From G965229615 sp965229615 (GTDB lineage: Bacteria; Pseudomonadota; Alphaproteobacteria; Rickettsiales; Midichloriaceae): a stretch of DNA of 64,000 nt. The notes below the pieces were generated by a model that worked only from the letters and a program-made list of their open reading frames with translations, was not told the origin of the DNA and did no database searches. Each line of letters begins with the position of its first letter. Within the stretch, counting starts at the first letter, position 1. Of this stretch, positions 16,550-25,146 are shown piece after piece. A program made the position numbers and the translations under genes. Where the stretch lies: NCBI GenBank assembly GCA_965229615.1, contig OZ245890.1, forward strand, positions 1,013,403 to 1,077,402. The letters run 5' to 3'.

Positions 16550-18598
16550 CTAGTACTTTTTATATTTCTTGATGAATGGTATAGATGTTATACATACAAT
16601 TATTCCACCATATAATATATTCCAAAATGTTATATTCGGAACAAGTCCAACACTATCTAACAACAAACCATAGAAAAACATCGAGATGATAAAAAGACTC
16701 ATCATAGCATAGTGTTGAACATTGCCAGTATGCATTTTGCTAATGTTCACAACACAACATTGCACTGCACCAATCAATAGTGCAAGCATGCCATCAATAA
16801 TCTTATTATCTATACACTTCCACATTAGCAGGCTACTTTTTCTTATCGGATTGACAAATATATACTGATATATTACATCAAAATAGTAAGCCTTTTGTAA
16901 AGGTCTTTTAATGCAGTTCACATTGAGTGCAATGTGTATTTTTGTTGAGTAAACAACATGTGCGAAGATTATACCAAGTATCCCTAATGTCATTGGCAAC
17001 CATTCGTATAATATGTTGCCAGCATCACCTGCATCAGGATGCCAGTGTTGTGCTGCAACAAATATACTTCCATGCCAAAATTTCATACTGTGATCAACAA
17101 CACCAAGCCATTGACCAATAAGACCTGCAGACACTGCTCCAACCGCTAGCACCGCCAAGGGCATCAACATTGTAATGTCTGACTCATGTGGGTGATGATA
17201 TGGATTGACAGCTGGTCTTTCAAATACCAGTATGATGAGTCTCCATGAATAGAATGCAGTGAGTAATGCAACTATTAACCCTGTATAATAGGCGAAGTTT
17301 CCATACATCGTTGCAGCAACCCTGGTTCCCTCCAAAATTGCATCCTTTGAGTAAAATCCCGCGAATGGAAATATACCAGTCAATGCAAGTGATCCGATTA
17401 ACATCATTGCATATGTGAATTGCATATACTTTCTTACTCCACCCATTTTGTGTACATTCTGTTCGCCATTCATACCATGAATCACACTACCGGCACTGAG
17501 AAATAGCAATGCCTTGAAAAAACCATGAGTGAATAGATGGAAGATACCTTGACCGTAGGCTGATACACCGCATGCGAAAAACATATATCCAAGCTGACTA
17601 CAAGTGGAATAAGCTATGATTTTCTTGATATCACTTTGTACTAGTGCAACGGTTGCTGCAAACATTGCTGTCAGCGCACCAACAACGGTAATAGCATTTA
17701 AAGTTATTTCAGACTGTTCAAAGAGTGGAGAGCACCTTGCCACAAGAAAAACACCGGCTGTAACCATTGTTGCAGCATGTATTAAGGCTGATACTGGTGT
17801 TGGACCTTCCATTGCATCAGGTAGCCATACATGTAGTAATAGTTGTGCTGATTTACCCATGCATCCAATGAACAGCAGACCACATATTATATCAACTGCA
17901 TTTAAATTAATGCCCAACAGATGATATTGCACGCTATGTAGAACATTTGCAATATTGTTATGATTTAACACAGAAGAAAATTCTACACTTCCAAAACTCA
18001 CTAGCATCATTGCCATACCAAGTACCAACCCAACATCACCAACTCTGTTGACTATAAAAGCCTTCATTGCTGCCTTGTTTGCCTTCCTCTTATGATACCA
18101 AAAACCTATTAAAAGATATGAACATAGACCAACACCTTCCCATCCTATGAACATCTGCAAAAAGTTATCAGATAGCACTAACAGCAACATGAAAAAAGTG
18201 AACAATGACAGATAAGAAATGAATTTTTCTTGGTGTTGATCATCAGACATATATCCAATTGAATATATATGCACTAATGCTGAAACATTTAATACTAGTA
18301 TGCACATTATACCTGAAAGCATATCCATATATATCACGAGATTTGCATGAATATGTGCAACATTTAACCACTCCCATAATGGAAGTGTGATGGAGCAAGC
18401 ATTAGATGAATTGATGCTCTGATAGAAATTACAAAACATCACATCGATTGATAGTGCTGCGGCACATATCATCACAACACATACATACAAAACATATTTT
18501 GTTGGAATTCTATCTTTCAAGGAATTTGCTGTTAGAAAACTCAACAGTGGTAGCACTAATGACACATATGCTAGGATGGAAATCAAATCATTTTGCAT
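16550..18598 (-). CDS. nuoL: NADH-quinone oxidoreductase subunit L
   Basis: 682 residues, including the long C-terminal lateral-helix region expected for NuoL. 'NFLQMFIGWEGVGLCSYLLI' carries the conserved Glu, 'KSAQLLLHVWLPDAMEGPTP' the proton-channel Lys/His, and 'DIKKIIAYSTCSQLGYM' the broken helix. It is the distal proton-pumping subunit of complex I. It is separated from nuoK by an inserted acetyltransferase gene. Confidence 0.95.
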   Translation of the reverse strand: MQNDLISILAYVSLVLPLLSFLTANSLKDRIPTKYVLYVCVVMICAAALSIDVMFCNFYQSINSSNACSITLPLWEWLNVAHIHANLVIYMDMLSGIMCILVLNVSALVHIYSIGYMSDDQHQEKFISYLSLFTFFMLLLVLSDNFLQMFIGWEGVGLCSYLLIGFWYHKRKANKAAMKAFIVNRVGDVGLVLGMAMMLVSFGSVEFSSVLNHNNIANVLHSVQYHLLGINLNAVDIICGLLFIGCMGKSAQLLLHVWLPDAMEGPTPVSALIHAATMVTAGVFLVARCSPLFEQSEITLNAITVVGALTAMFAATVALVQSDIKKIIAYSTCSQLGYMFFACGVSAYGQGIFHLFTHGFFKALLFLSAGSVIHGMNGEQNVHKMGGVRKYMQFTYAMMLIGSLALTGIFPFAGFYSKDAILEGTRVAATMYGNFAYYTGLIVALLTAFYSWRLIILVFERPAVNPYHHPHESDITMLMPLAVLAVGAVSAGLIGQWLGVVDHSMKFWHGSIFVAAQHWHPDAGDAGNILYEWLPMTLGILGIIFAHVVYSTKIHIALNVNCIKRPLQKAYYFDVIYQYIFVNPIRKSSLLMWKCIDNKIIDGMLALLIGAVQCCVVNISKMHTGNVQHYAMMSLFIISMFFYGLLLDSVGLVPNITFWNILYGGIIVCITSIPFIKKYKKY

Positions 18599-18665
18599 TG
18601 TTTGTATGCTTTTGTGTTGATGTTATGTTTTAATAGTGGTGCTTTCAAGCTAGTTTGAGGATATA

Positions 18666-19163
18666 TTATGTATCAAAGCTAAAGATATATCGCTGCGGCT
18701 GGTACGTATCATAGTCTATAGCTACCATACCCTCCTTGTATTCACTTGTAAAACCAGATATTGTTTTGCGCCAAAACACTAATGCTCCCTTCAATTCAGG
18801 TATAACAGATACTTCCCATCTGCCTGGATACATCTGCCATATTTTGTGAGCAATCTTTTCGCCGATCCCATGTCTCTGAAATTTTGCAATGATGAAAAAC
18901 TCTCCGATGTTATATTGTGTTTCAGGAGATATGCAAATATCATTAAGTAATACGAAACCAGCTAATTCTTCATTAACCTTCACTAAAAACGCTTTTCTCG
19001 TCGGATCTATGAAATAACTTTTGTAATCAAAATGCATATGAAAGTTATTAGCTATTAATGCCTTTGCAAGGCCTTCATATTCCCTTGATATATCATATGC
19101 ATAGAATTGTGCCATGTTTTGTATTACAGGATAATCTTCAAGTGTTGCTCTGATAATTTGCAT
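18666..19163 (-). CDS. GNAT acetyltransferase inserted between nuoK and nuoL
   Basis: 165 residues from the ATG at 19163, chosen because GGGTGA just upstream (at the nuoK stop) is a good ribosome-binding site; an upstream ATG at 19190 would overlap nuoK by 23 bp. The core has 'FIDPTRKAFLVKVNEELAGF', 'NIGEFFIIAKFQRHGIGEKI' (CoA loop Q/R-x-x-G-I-G, about 92-111) and 'YPGRWEVSVIPELKGALVFW', typical of the YkwB/Rv-type GNATs that annotators call GNAT family N-acetyltransferase. The substrate is unknown. Its stop is followed by 67 bp before nuoL, so transcription with the nuo operon is likely. Confidence 0.75.
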   Translation of the reverse strand: MQIIRATLEDYPVIQNMAQFYAYDISREYEGLAKALIANNFHMHFDYKSYFIDPTRKAFLVKVNEELAGFVLLNDICISPETQYNIGEFFIIAKFQRHGIGEKIAHKIWQMYPGRWEVSVIPELKGALVFWRKTISGFTSEYKEGMVAIDYDTYQPQRYIFSFDT

Positions 19164-19167
19164 TCTG

Positions 19168-19485
19168 TCACCCATGTAAATCAGTTGCATTGCTAATTTC
19201 TATGTTATCTCTTTGCTTGAAAAATAACACTAGTATGGCGAGACCTATTGCTGCTTCAGCTGCAGCAACTGTCAAAATGAAAATACTGAATATCTGACCT
19301 GATATGTCATTGAGATATACACTAACACTGACTATGTTAATATTCACAGCCAATAGCATCAGTTCTATTGACATTAATATTCCTATAATATTCTGTCTGT
19401 TAAGAAACATACCGCAGCTACCTATCACGAAAAGCAATGCTGCAACCAACATGTAATGATATATTGTTATTGTTTCCATAAGCAT
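19168..19485 (-). CDS. nuoK: NADH-quinone oxidoreductase subunit K
   Basis: 105 residues with three membrane helices. Conserved Glu residues are in 'IGILMSIELMLLAVNINIV' and 'ILTVAAAEAAIGLAILVLFF', both needed for proton movement in NuoK. A second in-frame ATG at 19479 gives a product two residues shorter. It is 27 bp after nuoJ. Confidence 0.93.
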   Translation of the reverse strand: MLMETITIYHYMLVAALLFVIGSCGMFLNRQNIIGILMSIELMLLAVNINIVSVSVYLNDISGQIFSIFILTVAAAEAAIGLAILVLFFKQRDNIEISNATDLHG

Positions 19486-19512
19486 TGAAAAATTTTCCAG
19501 ACAATATTTTAT

Positions 19513-20139
19513 TTATATCTCCACTCCCTCACCACTCTTTTTCTGTACCAATGTTAATCTTGTTTTTGGATCAACTGTAATCTGATCCCAAAGATTTTGT
19601 TTTTTCATATTGTGTTGTTTTGATCTTTTAGATAGTGTTATTACACCAATCAGAGCAACAAGCAGTATCATTCCAGCAAGTTGGAACTGTAGAAAGTACC
19701 TTGTATATAGCACCATACCAATGTGTTGTGCATTGGTCATATTTGTTGTTGTTGTATCACTTGTGTTTGTTGCAGACAATCTCTCATTGTCTAATAATAC
19801 AATATCAGAATCTAGCAAATATATACTGCTAATAACTGCAGAGGCAAAGGCAAGAAACAATGGTATTGTTATTATTGTAAGACGTTTAGAGTGCATCTGC
19901 ATTTCAGTACTCAATGTCATTACAATGAAGAGGAACAATATTACGACAGCTCCAACATATACTATCACTAGAGTGGCAGCAATATACTCAGCACCGGATA
20001 TCAATATCAAACCAGCACTGTTAAAAAAACAAAACATAAGAGCAAGTGCTGACCTGACAGGGTTTTTAGTAAAAATAACCAACGTACCACCAAAAAGAGC
20101 CATTAAGGCGAATCCATAAAATGTAAGTGCTGCTATCAT
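19513..20139 (-). CDS. nuoJ: NADH-quinone oxidoreductase subunit J
   Basis: 208 residues with five membrane helices. 'FTKNPVRSALALMFCFFNSA' and 'EYIAATLVIVYVGAVVILFLF' are the NuoJ signatures, the latter with the pi-bulge helix that links the quinone site to the pumps. The C-terminal tail is short and charged. First nuo gene of this run; nuoA-I are not in the window. It lies 100 bp downstream of adk on the same strand. Confidence 0.93.
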   Translation of the reverse strand: MIAALTFYGFALMALFGGTLVIFTKNPVRSALALMFCFFNSAGLILISGAEYIAATLVIVYVGAVVILFLFIVMTLSTEMQMHSKRLTIITIPLFLAFASAVISSIYLLDSDIVLLDNERLSATNTSDTTTTNMTNAQHIGMVLYTRYFLQFQLAGMILLVALIGVITLSKRSKQHNMKKQNLWDQITVDPKTRLTLVQKKSGEGVEI

Positions 20140-20239
20140 TATGTGGGTTCATGTGGTTGAAAACACTTAGTTTCCTACTGTAACATAGTTTGGATACATT
20201 GTAACCATAAATGCAATCGGAATTGAAGTGTTAGCATCT

Positions 20240-20923
20240 CTAATAACTATCTAGATGTTCACATATTTCTGAAAAAAGTTTTTCAACACTTTTATCACCA
20301 TCAAAACTTTTAAATATCCATTTATAATTATTATGCTGATTCATATCAGAATAGTATGATATAAGTGGCCTTGTCTCATACTCATACACAGTCATACGTT
20401 TTTTTATAACGTCCATGTTATCATCTGTTCTATATGTGAATTTTGTACTCCCACAGACGTCACACACATCTTCCTTTTTTGGTAACAGAAAAAATTTGTT
20501 ATAAGCATGGTGACAGTGACTACATGTAAATCTACCACTCAATCTTTTTACAAGGATTTGTGTGTCAATATTAATATCTATTACAAAGTGTTTTATACCA
20601 TCATCTTTTGAGTTTTCTGGCAGTATTGCATCCATCAATTTGGCCTGTTCCAAGCTCCGTGGAAAACCATCAAGTATAAAGCCATTAACACAGTCATTTT
20701 GATGTAGTCTTTGTGACAGTAATTTTCCTATCAAGTGGTTTCCTACAAGAATACCTGTATCGATAGATTTTTTTATCTCATAATGAATTGGATCATCCGT
20801 GTTAGCTCCTGCTTGTCTCAGCATTGCACCGGTTGACACAGATGGAATATTATATTTTTCACTGATGAGTGCAGCCTGTGTTCCCTTACCAACACCTGGT
20901 GCACCTAAAAGAATCATTCGCAT
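20240..20923 (-). CDS. adk: Adenylate kinase (zinc-LID type)
   Basis: 227 residues. P-loop 'GAPGVGKGTQAA' at 7-18, AMP-binding 'STGAMLRQA', 'DGFPRSLEQAKLMD', and a LID domain with four cysteines in two C-x2-C pairs ('CSHCHHAYNKFFLLPKKEDV' begins the first, 'CDVCGS' the second), the zinc-binding form. It interconverts ATP + AMP and 2 ADP. It is 118 bp downstream of secY, the order found in the spc ribosomal operon, but no ribosomal protein gene follows. Confidence 0.95.
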   Translation of the reverse strand: MRMILLGAPGVGKGTQAALISEKYNIPSVSTGAMLRQAGANTDDPIHYEIKKSIDTGILVGNHLIGKLLSQRLHQNDCVNGFILDGFPRSLEQAKLMDAILPENSKDDGIKHFVIDINIDTQILVKRLSGRFTCSHCHHAYNKFFLLPKKEDVCDVCGSTKFTYRTDDNMDVIKKRMTVYEYETRPLISYYSDMNQHNNYKWIFKSFDGDKSVEKLFSEICEHLDSY

Positions 20924-21041
20924 TTTCTTTTTGACTCATATAACGTCATCACATCGCATAATGCGCCAATTCTACAAAGAAGTGAGAGAAAATACAATAT
21001 CTTTATGGTGGGTTTGTGTAACAGCGGTTATACGAAATTGA

Positions 21042-22370
21042 TTATTTTTTCTTATTAAGCATTAACATGTTGTTTTTCATCATACCACTATATTGTGTTG
21101 TAAGCATATATGCTTGTATCTGTTGGAAAATATCTATTATCACATTTACCACTATGAGAAGGCTCGTACCACCAAAATACATTGGAATAGCATATTGTGA
21201 AATTAGAATTTCTGGTACAATACATATTAATGAAACATATGCTGCACCTATGCATGTTAACCTAGTCAATATTTGATCTATATACTCAGCTGTAGGTTTA
21301 CCAGGTCTTCTGTTTTGTACAATAGCATTTGATTTTCTAAGATTTTCAGCTGTTTCATCAGGATTGAAAATAGCTGACGTATAAAAGAAGCTAAAGAAAA
21401 ATATTAGCAAAATATAAAGTAGTATAAATAATAGCTTACCATGCCCTAAATTGAGCATAAGTGTATACACAAATGAATCGGTATCTATATCGCTACTAGC
21501 AAGTGTTATAATTGTTGTAGGAAACAAGAGTAGTGAACTCGCAAAAATCTGTGCCAGTACACCAGAAGTATTAATCTTAAGTGGTAGATATGTATTGTTT
21601 GCGGCGTACATTTTTCTACCAACAACCCTCTTAGGATAGTGAACTGGTATTTTACGAAATGCTCTTTCCATAAATACTATCAGCGAGATTATGCATGTTG
21701 CAGCAAACATAATTGCTATTATTGTAAAAGTCGACAGTGTGCCGGATTTACCCATCTCTAAAAGCGTCGCGACTGCAGATGGCAGACCAGCAACAATACC
21801 TGTAAATATCAAAAGTGAACTTCCATTGCCAATGCCATATATACTAATTTGATCAGTTAACCACATTACAAATACCGTACCACCAACCATGCTTATCGTT
21901 GCTATGATTCTGAAGATAACACCTTGTGCAATGACAACCTGTACACCGTTGACATCAAGACTTTCAGCACCCACTGCTATGCCATAGCCCTGGAATGTAG
22001 CAAGCACTATTGCTAAATATCTTGTATACTTTGCAATTTTATTTCTTCCTGACTCTCCTTCCTTCTTTATATTACCAAGTTCCTTGAACACCACTGTGAG
22101 CAATTGCATAATGATTGATGCTGTGATATATGGCATGATATTGAGAGCGAATATTGATAGTCTCCCAAGCGCTCCACCAGTGAACATGTTAAAAACACCT
22201 AGAATACCTGTTGCATTTGCTTCAGCTACCTCTGCCAAAGTGTTGGCATCAACTCCAGGTAATGGTATATATGTACCAAGTCTGAAGATAAGTAGCATGG
22301 CTACTACAAATAGTATTTTATTTGATAATGTTCTACTTTGCATGTTGGTGTTCTTTGTATGTGATTTCAT
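21042..22370 (-). CDS. secY: Protein translocase subunit SecY
   Basis: 442 residues with ten membrane helices, full length. 'RLGTYIPLPGVDANTLAE' opens the protein, 'GGALGRLSIFALNIMPYITA' is helix 2 with the plug region before it, and 'YFGGTSLLIVVNVIIDIFQQ' is the C-terminal helix 10 signature. It forms the protein-conducting channel with SecE and SecG. In most bacteria it follows rplO; here the upstream 220 bp are non-coding and the gene opens its own operon with adk and nuoJ-N. Confidence 0.95.
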   Translation of the reverse strand: MKSHTKNTNMQSRTLSNKILFVVAMLLIFRLGTYIPLPGVDANTLAEVAEANATGILGVFNMFTGGALGRLSIFALNIMPYITASIIMQLLTVVFKELGNIKKEGESGRNKIAKYTRYLAIVLATFQGYGIAVGAESLDVNGVQVVIAQGVIFRIIATISMVGGTVFVMWLTDQISIYGIGNGSSLLIFTGIVAGLPSAVATLLEMGKSGTLSTFTIIAIMFAATCIISLIVFMERAFRKIPVHYPKRVVGRKMYAANNTYLPLKINTSGVLAQIFASSLLLFPTTIITLASSDIDTDSFVYTLMLNLGHGKLLFILLYILLIFFFSFFYTSAIFNPDETAENLRKSNAIVQNRRPGKPTAEYIDQILTRLTCIGAAYVSLICIVPEILISQYAIPMYFGGTSLLIVVNVIIDIFQQIQAYMLTTQYSGMMKNNMLMLNKKK

Positions 22371-22405
22371 TCATGTAGTATTGCTATACCACTAATTTCA
22401 GTCAT

Positions 22406-22430
22406 ATGCCATAATCATATAAAGTGGCAT
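22406..22430. promoter_or_regulatory. Inverted repeat in the secY / zinc-ribbon gene divergent region
   Basis: ATGCCA - 13 bases - TGGCAT, perfect 6-base arms, in the 221-bp interval between the divergent starts at 22370 and 22592. It could be a regulatory site; no known family is matched. The rest of the interval is AT-rich and shows no reading frame. Confidence 0.25.
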
Positions 22431-22591
22431 TGATTAGAAGATCAATCCATTAATGAATTTATGCAACACTTTGTATTTAAAGTGATGATGGTATCATTTT
22501 TATCTATATTTTCAAAAAATGGTTATGCTATAACAAATTTGATGAAAAATACATAGTCTTTAATTAAAGAGAGAGAGGGTAGCATCGAAAA

Positions 22592-23491
22592 ATGATCACA
22601 TGCAATCAATGTAAGGTAAGTTTTTTTGTCAATGCTGATGAAATAGGAAGAGGGAGGGTTGTATTCTGTTCAAACTGTCATAATAAGTGGTTAGTGACAT
22701 CGTCAGATATAGTGATAGTGAGGAACGATATTGATACAAAGCCAATTACAACAATAGAATGTTGTGAACCAAACACTAAAGATACTCATGATTTAGAAGA
22801 TGTTAATAATGATGTACCAGTTCAAAGCGAGGGGAAGTTGAATACTGATGATCAGTTGGAAAGCGATTCTTTCGATGAGTGTAGAGTATATAGAACATAT
22901 AACAGTGAAAGTGATAATCAATATCATGGCTTTAGTACAATAACAAACCATGTTGTGATGGAGAAAAGTCTTGACAAACATAATGCACATAGGGATGTTA
23001 ATATCGCAAGACACTTAATTCTAATAACACTATTATTTGATATTGTGTTAATAGGATTTATAGCAGGAATGATCCATATTGTACCAGCAAGTGACATGCA
23101 ATCCATCAAGAAATTTTATGAGTTCATCAACTTATACCCTAGAAATACATTCAAACTTGCAGATACAACAATAACACTTATTAAAAATAATGATCAAGAC
23201 AAAAAGAGCAGTATTGATAATAACAAGATGATCATGACGCTCGATCTACAAATAAAAAACAATGCTGGTAAAAGCGATTTACTTAGTGATGTCAAGATAG
23301 TTATTATGGATGCAAGGCACAACAACCTTGTTGAATCAATTGTTGAACCTAATATCATAGTTAAAACTAAAGATATCGTACCACTCAAGATTAGGTTGCC
23401 TGCAATTGATAAGGAGGCTGAGTATATATCAATATATATCAACGATACTATACAAATTGATCAGAAATATATATTATCAATCATGAAATAA
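22592..23491 (+). CDS. Zinc-ribbon (MJ0042-type) single-pass membrane protein
   Basis: 299 residues. The start 'MITCNQCKVSFFVNADEIG' and 'VVFCSNCHNKWLV' hold two C-x2-C knuckles, the MJ0042-like zinc finger common at the N-terminus of alphaproteobacterial proteins of unknown role. An acidic linker of about 100 residues follows, then one membrane helix ('LILITLLFDIVLIGFIAGMI', about 148-167) and a C-terminal beta-rich extracytoplasmic domain resembling DUF3426 ('ITLIKNNDQDKKSSIDN', 'MTLDLQIKNNAGKSDLLSD', 'VPLKIRLPAIDKEAEY'). Membrane-anchored with a cytoplasmic zinc finger; function unknown. Divergent from secY. Confidence 0.65.
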   Translation: MITCNQCKVSFFVNADEIGRGRVVFCSNCHNKWLVTSSDIVIVRNDIDTKPITTIECCEPNTKDTHDLEDVNNDVPVQSEGKLNTDDQLESDSFDECRVYRTYNSESDNQYHGFSTITNHVVMEKSLDKHNAHRDVNIARHLILITLLFDIVLIGFIAGMIHIVPASDMQSIKKFYEFINLYPRNTFKLADTTITLIKNNDQDKKSSIDNNKMIMTLDLQIKNNAGKSDLLSDVKIVIMDARHNNLVESIVEPNIIVKTKDIVPLKIRLPAIDKEAEYISIYINDTIQIDQKYILSIMK

Positions 23492-23610
23492 TAAGCTTTT
23501 ATAGTTAATGTTTTTGCTGAATGGTTTGCTTCAATTAGTTATTGACTCTTTTCCTGTAACATTCTACAATTTAAAGTAGAACATTGCGTAAAAGATACAA
23601 TTTAAAGAAT

Positions 23611-24309
23611 ATGTCAGACACATCAATCCAAAATCTTCAAGCAAATCTCACACAGAAAGCACAGGAAATACGCACTACAGCCAACAATATTACGTATAAT
23701 ACTCCTGATGATTTTGGCAAAAAAGTTGTTGATATCGCAGAAAAAAGTGCAGGCCTTTATACGGAGATATCATCACTAGTTGCAAATGTTAAAGATGGTA
23801 AGATGATGGAAGCCATAGCTGGTGTTACAGCTATAACGAATAATGTGAAAGAGATGCTACCTGAGGTACAAGATGTAGTATCAAAGCTTAAACATGATAT
23901 TGCAAGCAGTGTTGGCGACGTAAAACAAACCTATGGTGATATATCCAATTTCATACATGATGTCTCAAGCATCGCCACTAAAGATATTGGTAATGTGCTA
24001 GATGATATAAAAAATGGCAAATTCGGACAGATAAACGATGATCTAACAAAGGCAATAAACAATGCTAGCGCAGTTATCAACAATGGCTTTGAAAAAATAA
24101 GTAAAGACATAGAAAACATCAAGAACTCTGAACTTGCCAAAGATATAGAATCAGTAGTTAAGGCTAAGAATGAGAAAAATCAAGAGATACCACAAAATGT
24201 TAAAAACAGTGCAAAAGATCTTGCTAAGACTCTCAATGAAAAACCTCACTCTAATGATGTTGAGAGATCATCACAACAAAAAATGACTGACAAGGGTAGA
24301 AGCATGTGA
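23611..24309 (+). CDS. Unknown helical protein, paralogue A of a tandem pair
   Basis: 232 residues from the ATG at 23611; a TTG at 23584 would add nine residues ('RKRYNLKN'). No signal peptide or clear membrane helix; long amphipathic helices predominate. It is clearly homologous over about 150 residues to the next gene: shared spacing of 'DIA', 'ANV..G' / 'SNV..G', 'DVVS', 'DI..FI.D', 'D.G..L.D..NGKFG.I..DL' and 'KD.E'. The C-terminal 40 residues are hydrophilic with net positive charge and end 'RSSQQKMTDKGRSM'. I know no family for it. A cytoplasmic structural protein or a secreted effector are both possible; a basic C-terminus would suit type IV secretion (inference only). Confidence 0.65.
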   Translation: MSDTSIQNLQANLTQKAQEIRTTANNITYNTPDDFGKKVVDIAEKSAGLYTEISSLVANVKDGKMMEAIAGVTAITNNVKEMLPEVQDVVSKLKHDIASSVGDVKQTYGDISNFIHDVSSIATKDIGNVLDDIKNGKFGQINDDLTKAINNASAVINNGFEKISKDIENIKNSELAKDIESVVKAKNEKNQEIPQNVKNSAKDLAKTLNEKPHSNDVERSSQQKMTDKGRSM

Positions 24310-24335
24310 AATGCGGCATTTGAATGAGTTTGCCC

Positions 24336-24365
24336 TATACTCCTTCGCTTGAGGAAGTGAGTATA
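24336..24365 (+). terminator. Hairpin between the tandem paralogues
   Basis: TATACTC-CTTC, 7-base loop, GAAG-T-GAGTATA: 11 paired bases with one bulge, 27 bp after the stop of paralogue A. No T-run follows, so it may be a weak or factor-dependent terminator or an mRNA 3' structure. The next gene has its own strong ribosome-binding site. Confidence 0.4.
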
Positions 24366-24486
24366 TAGCTTCCCTCACATTATTCACTTTGTTTATATCT
24401 TGACTAATTAAGTATTTTCTTTCTTCCAATTCATAATATGTAGTGGTAGGATTCAACTGCATGATTAATAAATAGGAGGTTAAAAT

Positions 24487-25146
24487 ATGCAAGGACAAAG
24501 TGGTAATAAAAAGAATAATATTACTGAGCAAGTAAGCGCCATTAAAAGTAACCCTAATATTCCAAACGATATAGGTCAGGAGATCACTGATATTGCAGCC
24601 AGTGTTCCAAAAATTGCTGGCGAAGCTGCTGCAATAGCATCTAATGTAAGCATTGGAAATTTGCCTGGTGCTGCACTTGCTGCTGTTGGAATTGCGACTG
24701 ATGTTGCGGAAATATTTCCTAAGATCAAAGATGTTGTATCGCATGCAGGAAATGATCTCAAGGAAGCCGGGCCAGAGGTTAAAAAACTTGGTAGTGATAT
24801 ATTGAGTTTCATTACAGATACTGTTAGTGTTCTAGTTAATGATGTTGGACATATATTAGGTGATGTTGTTAATGGTAAGTTTGGTGAAATTCCAGAGGAT
24901 TTAGCAAAAACAGTGAATGACACAAGAGAAAAAGTAACAAGTGGCATTGAAAGTATAACTAATAATGTGAAGGTGCTAGAAAACTCACATATTATAAAAG
25001 ATGTTGAAGCTCTCACACCTGGTATTGGGGATAAGGCTAAAGAAATTTTTAGTAAGATAACTACCACTACTCTCAACGAAGGCGATAAGAATAGATCATC
25101 TCAACAACAACAAGATCATAATAAAAGTAAGGTGACTGAAATCTAG
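24487..25146 (+). CDS. Unknown helical protein, paralogue B of a tandem pair
   Basis: 219 residues; the ATG follows a strong AGGAGG-type ribosome-binding site (24474-24479). Same architecture as paralogue A: 'PNDIGQEITDIAASVPKIAG', a central Gly/Ala-rich hydrophobic stretch 'LPGAALAAVGIATDVAEIF', 'DVVNGKFGEIPEDLAKTVND', then a polar tail 'RSSQQQQDHNKSKVTEI'. The pair share an R-S-S-Q-Q element near the C-terminus. The more hydrophobic centre could insert in or sit against a membrane. Not recognised; the duplication and polar tails are reminiscent of lineage-specific secreted or surface proteins, which is inference. It overlaps the end of the convergent ABC gene by 4 bp. Confidence 0.7.
   Translation: MQGQSGNKKNNITEQVSAIKSNPNIPNDIGQEITDIAASVPKIAGEAAAIASNVSIGNLPGAALAAVGIATDVAEIFPKIKDVVSHAGNDLKEAGPEVKKLGSDILSFITDTVSVLVNDVGHILGDVVNGKFGEIPEDLAKTVNDTREKVTSGIESITNNVKVLENSHIIKDVEALTPGIGDKAKEIFSKITTTTLNEGDKNRSSQQQQDHNKSKVTEI

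Noticed and set aside
13872..20119. Long plus-strand frames opposite the nuo genes
   Set aside because: They mirror the codon pattern of the strongly hydrophobic nuo genes and have no protein-like motifs.
23584..23610. TTG start for the first tandem paralogue
   Set aside because: An ATG lies 27 bp on, no better ribosome-binding site favours the TTG, and the extra residues have no counterpart in the second paralogue.
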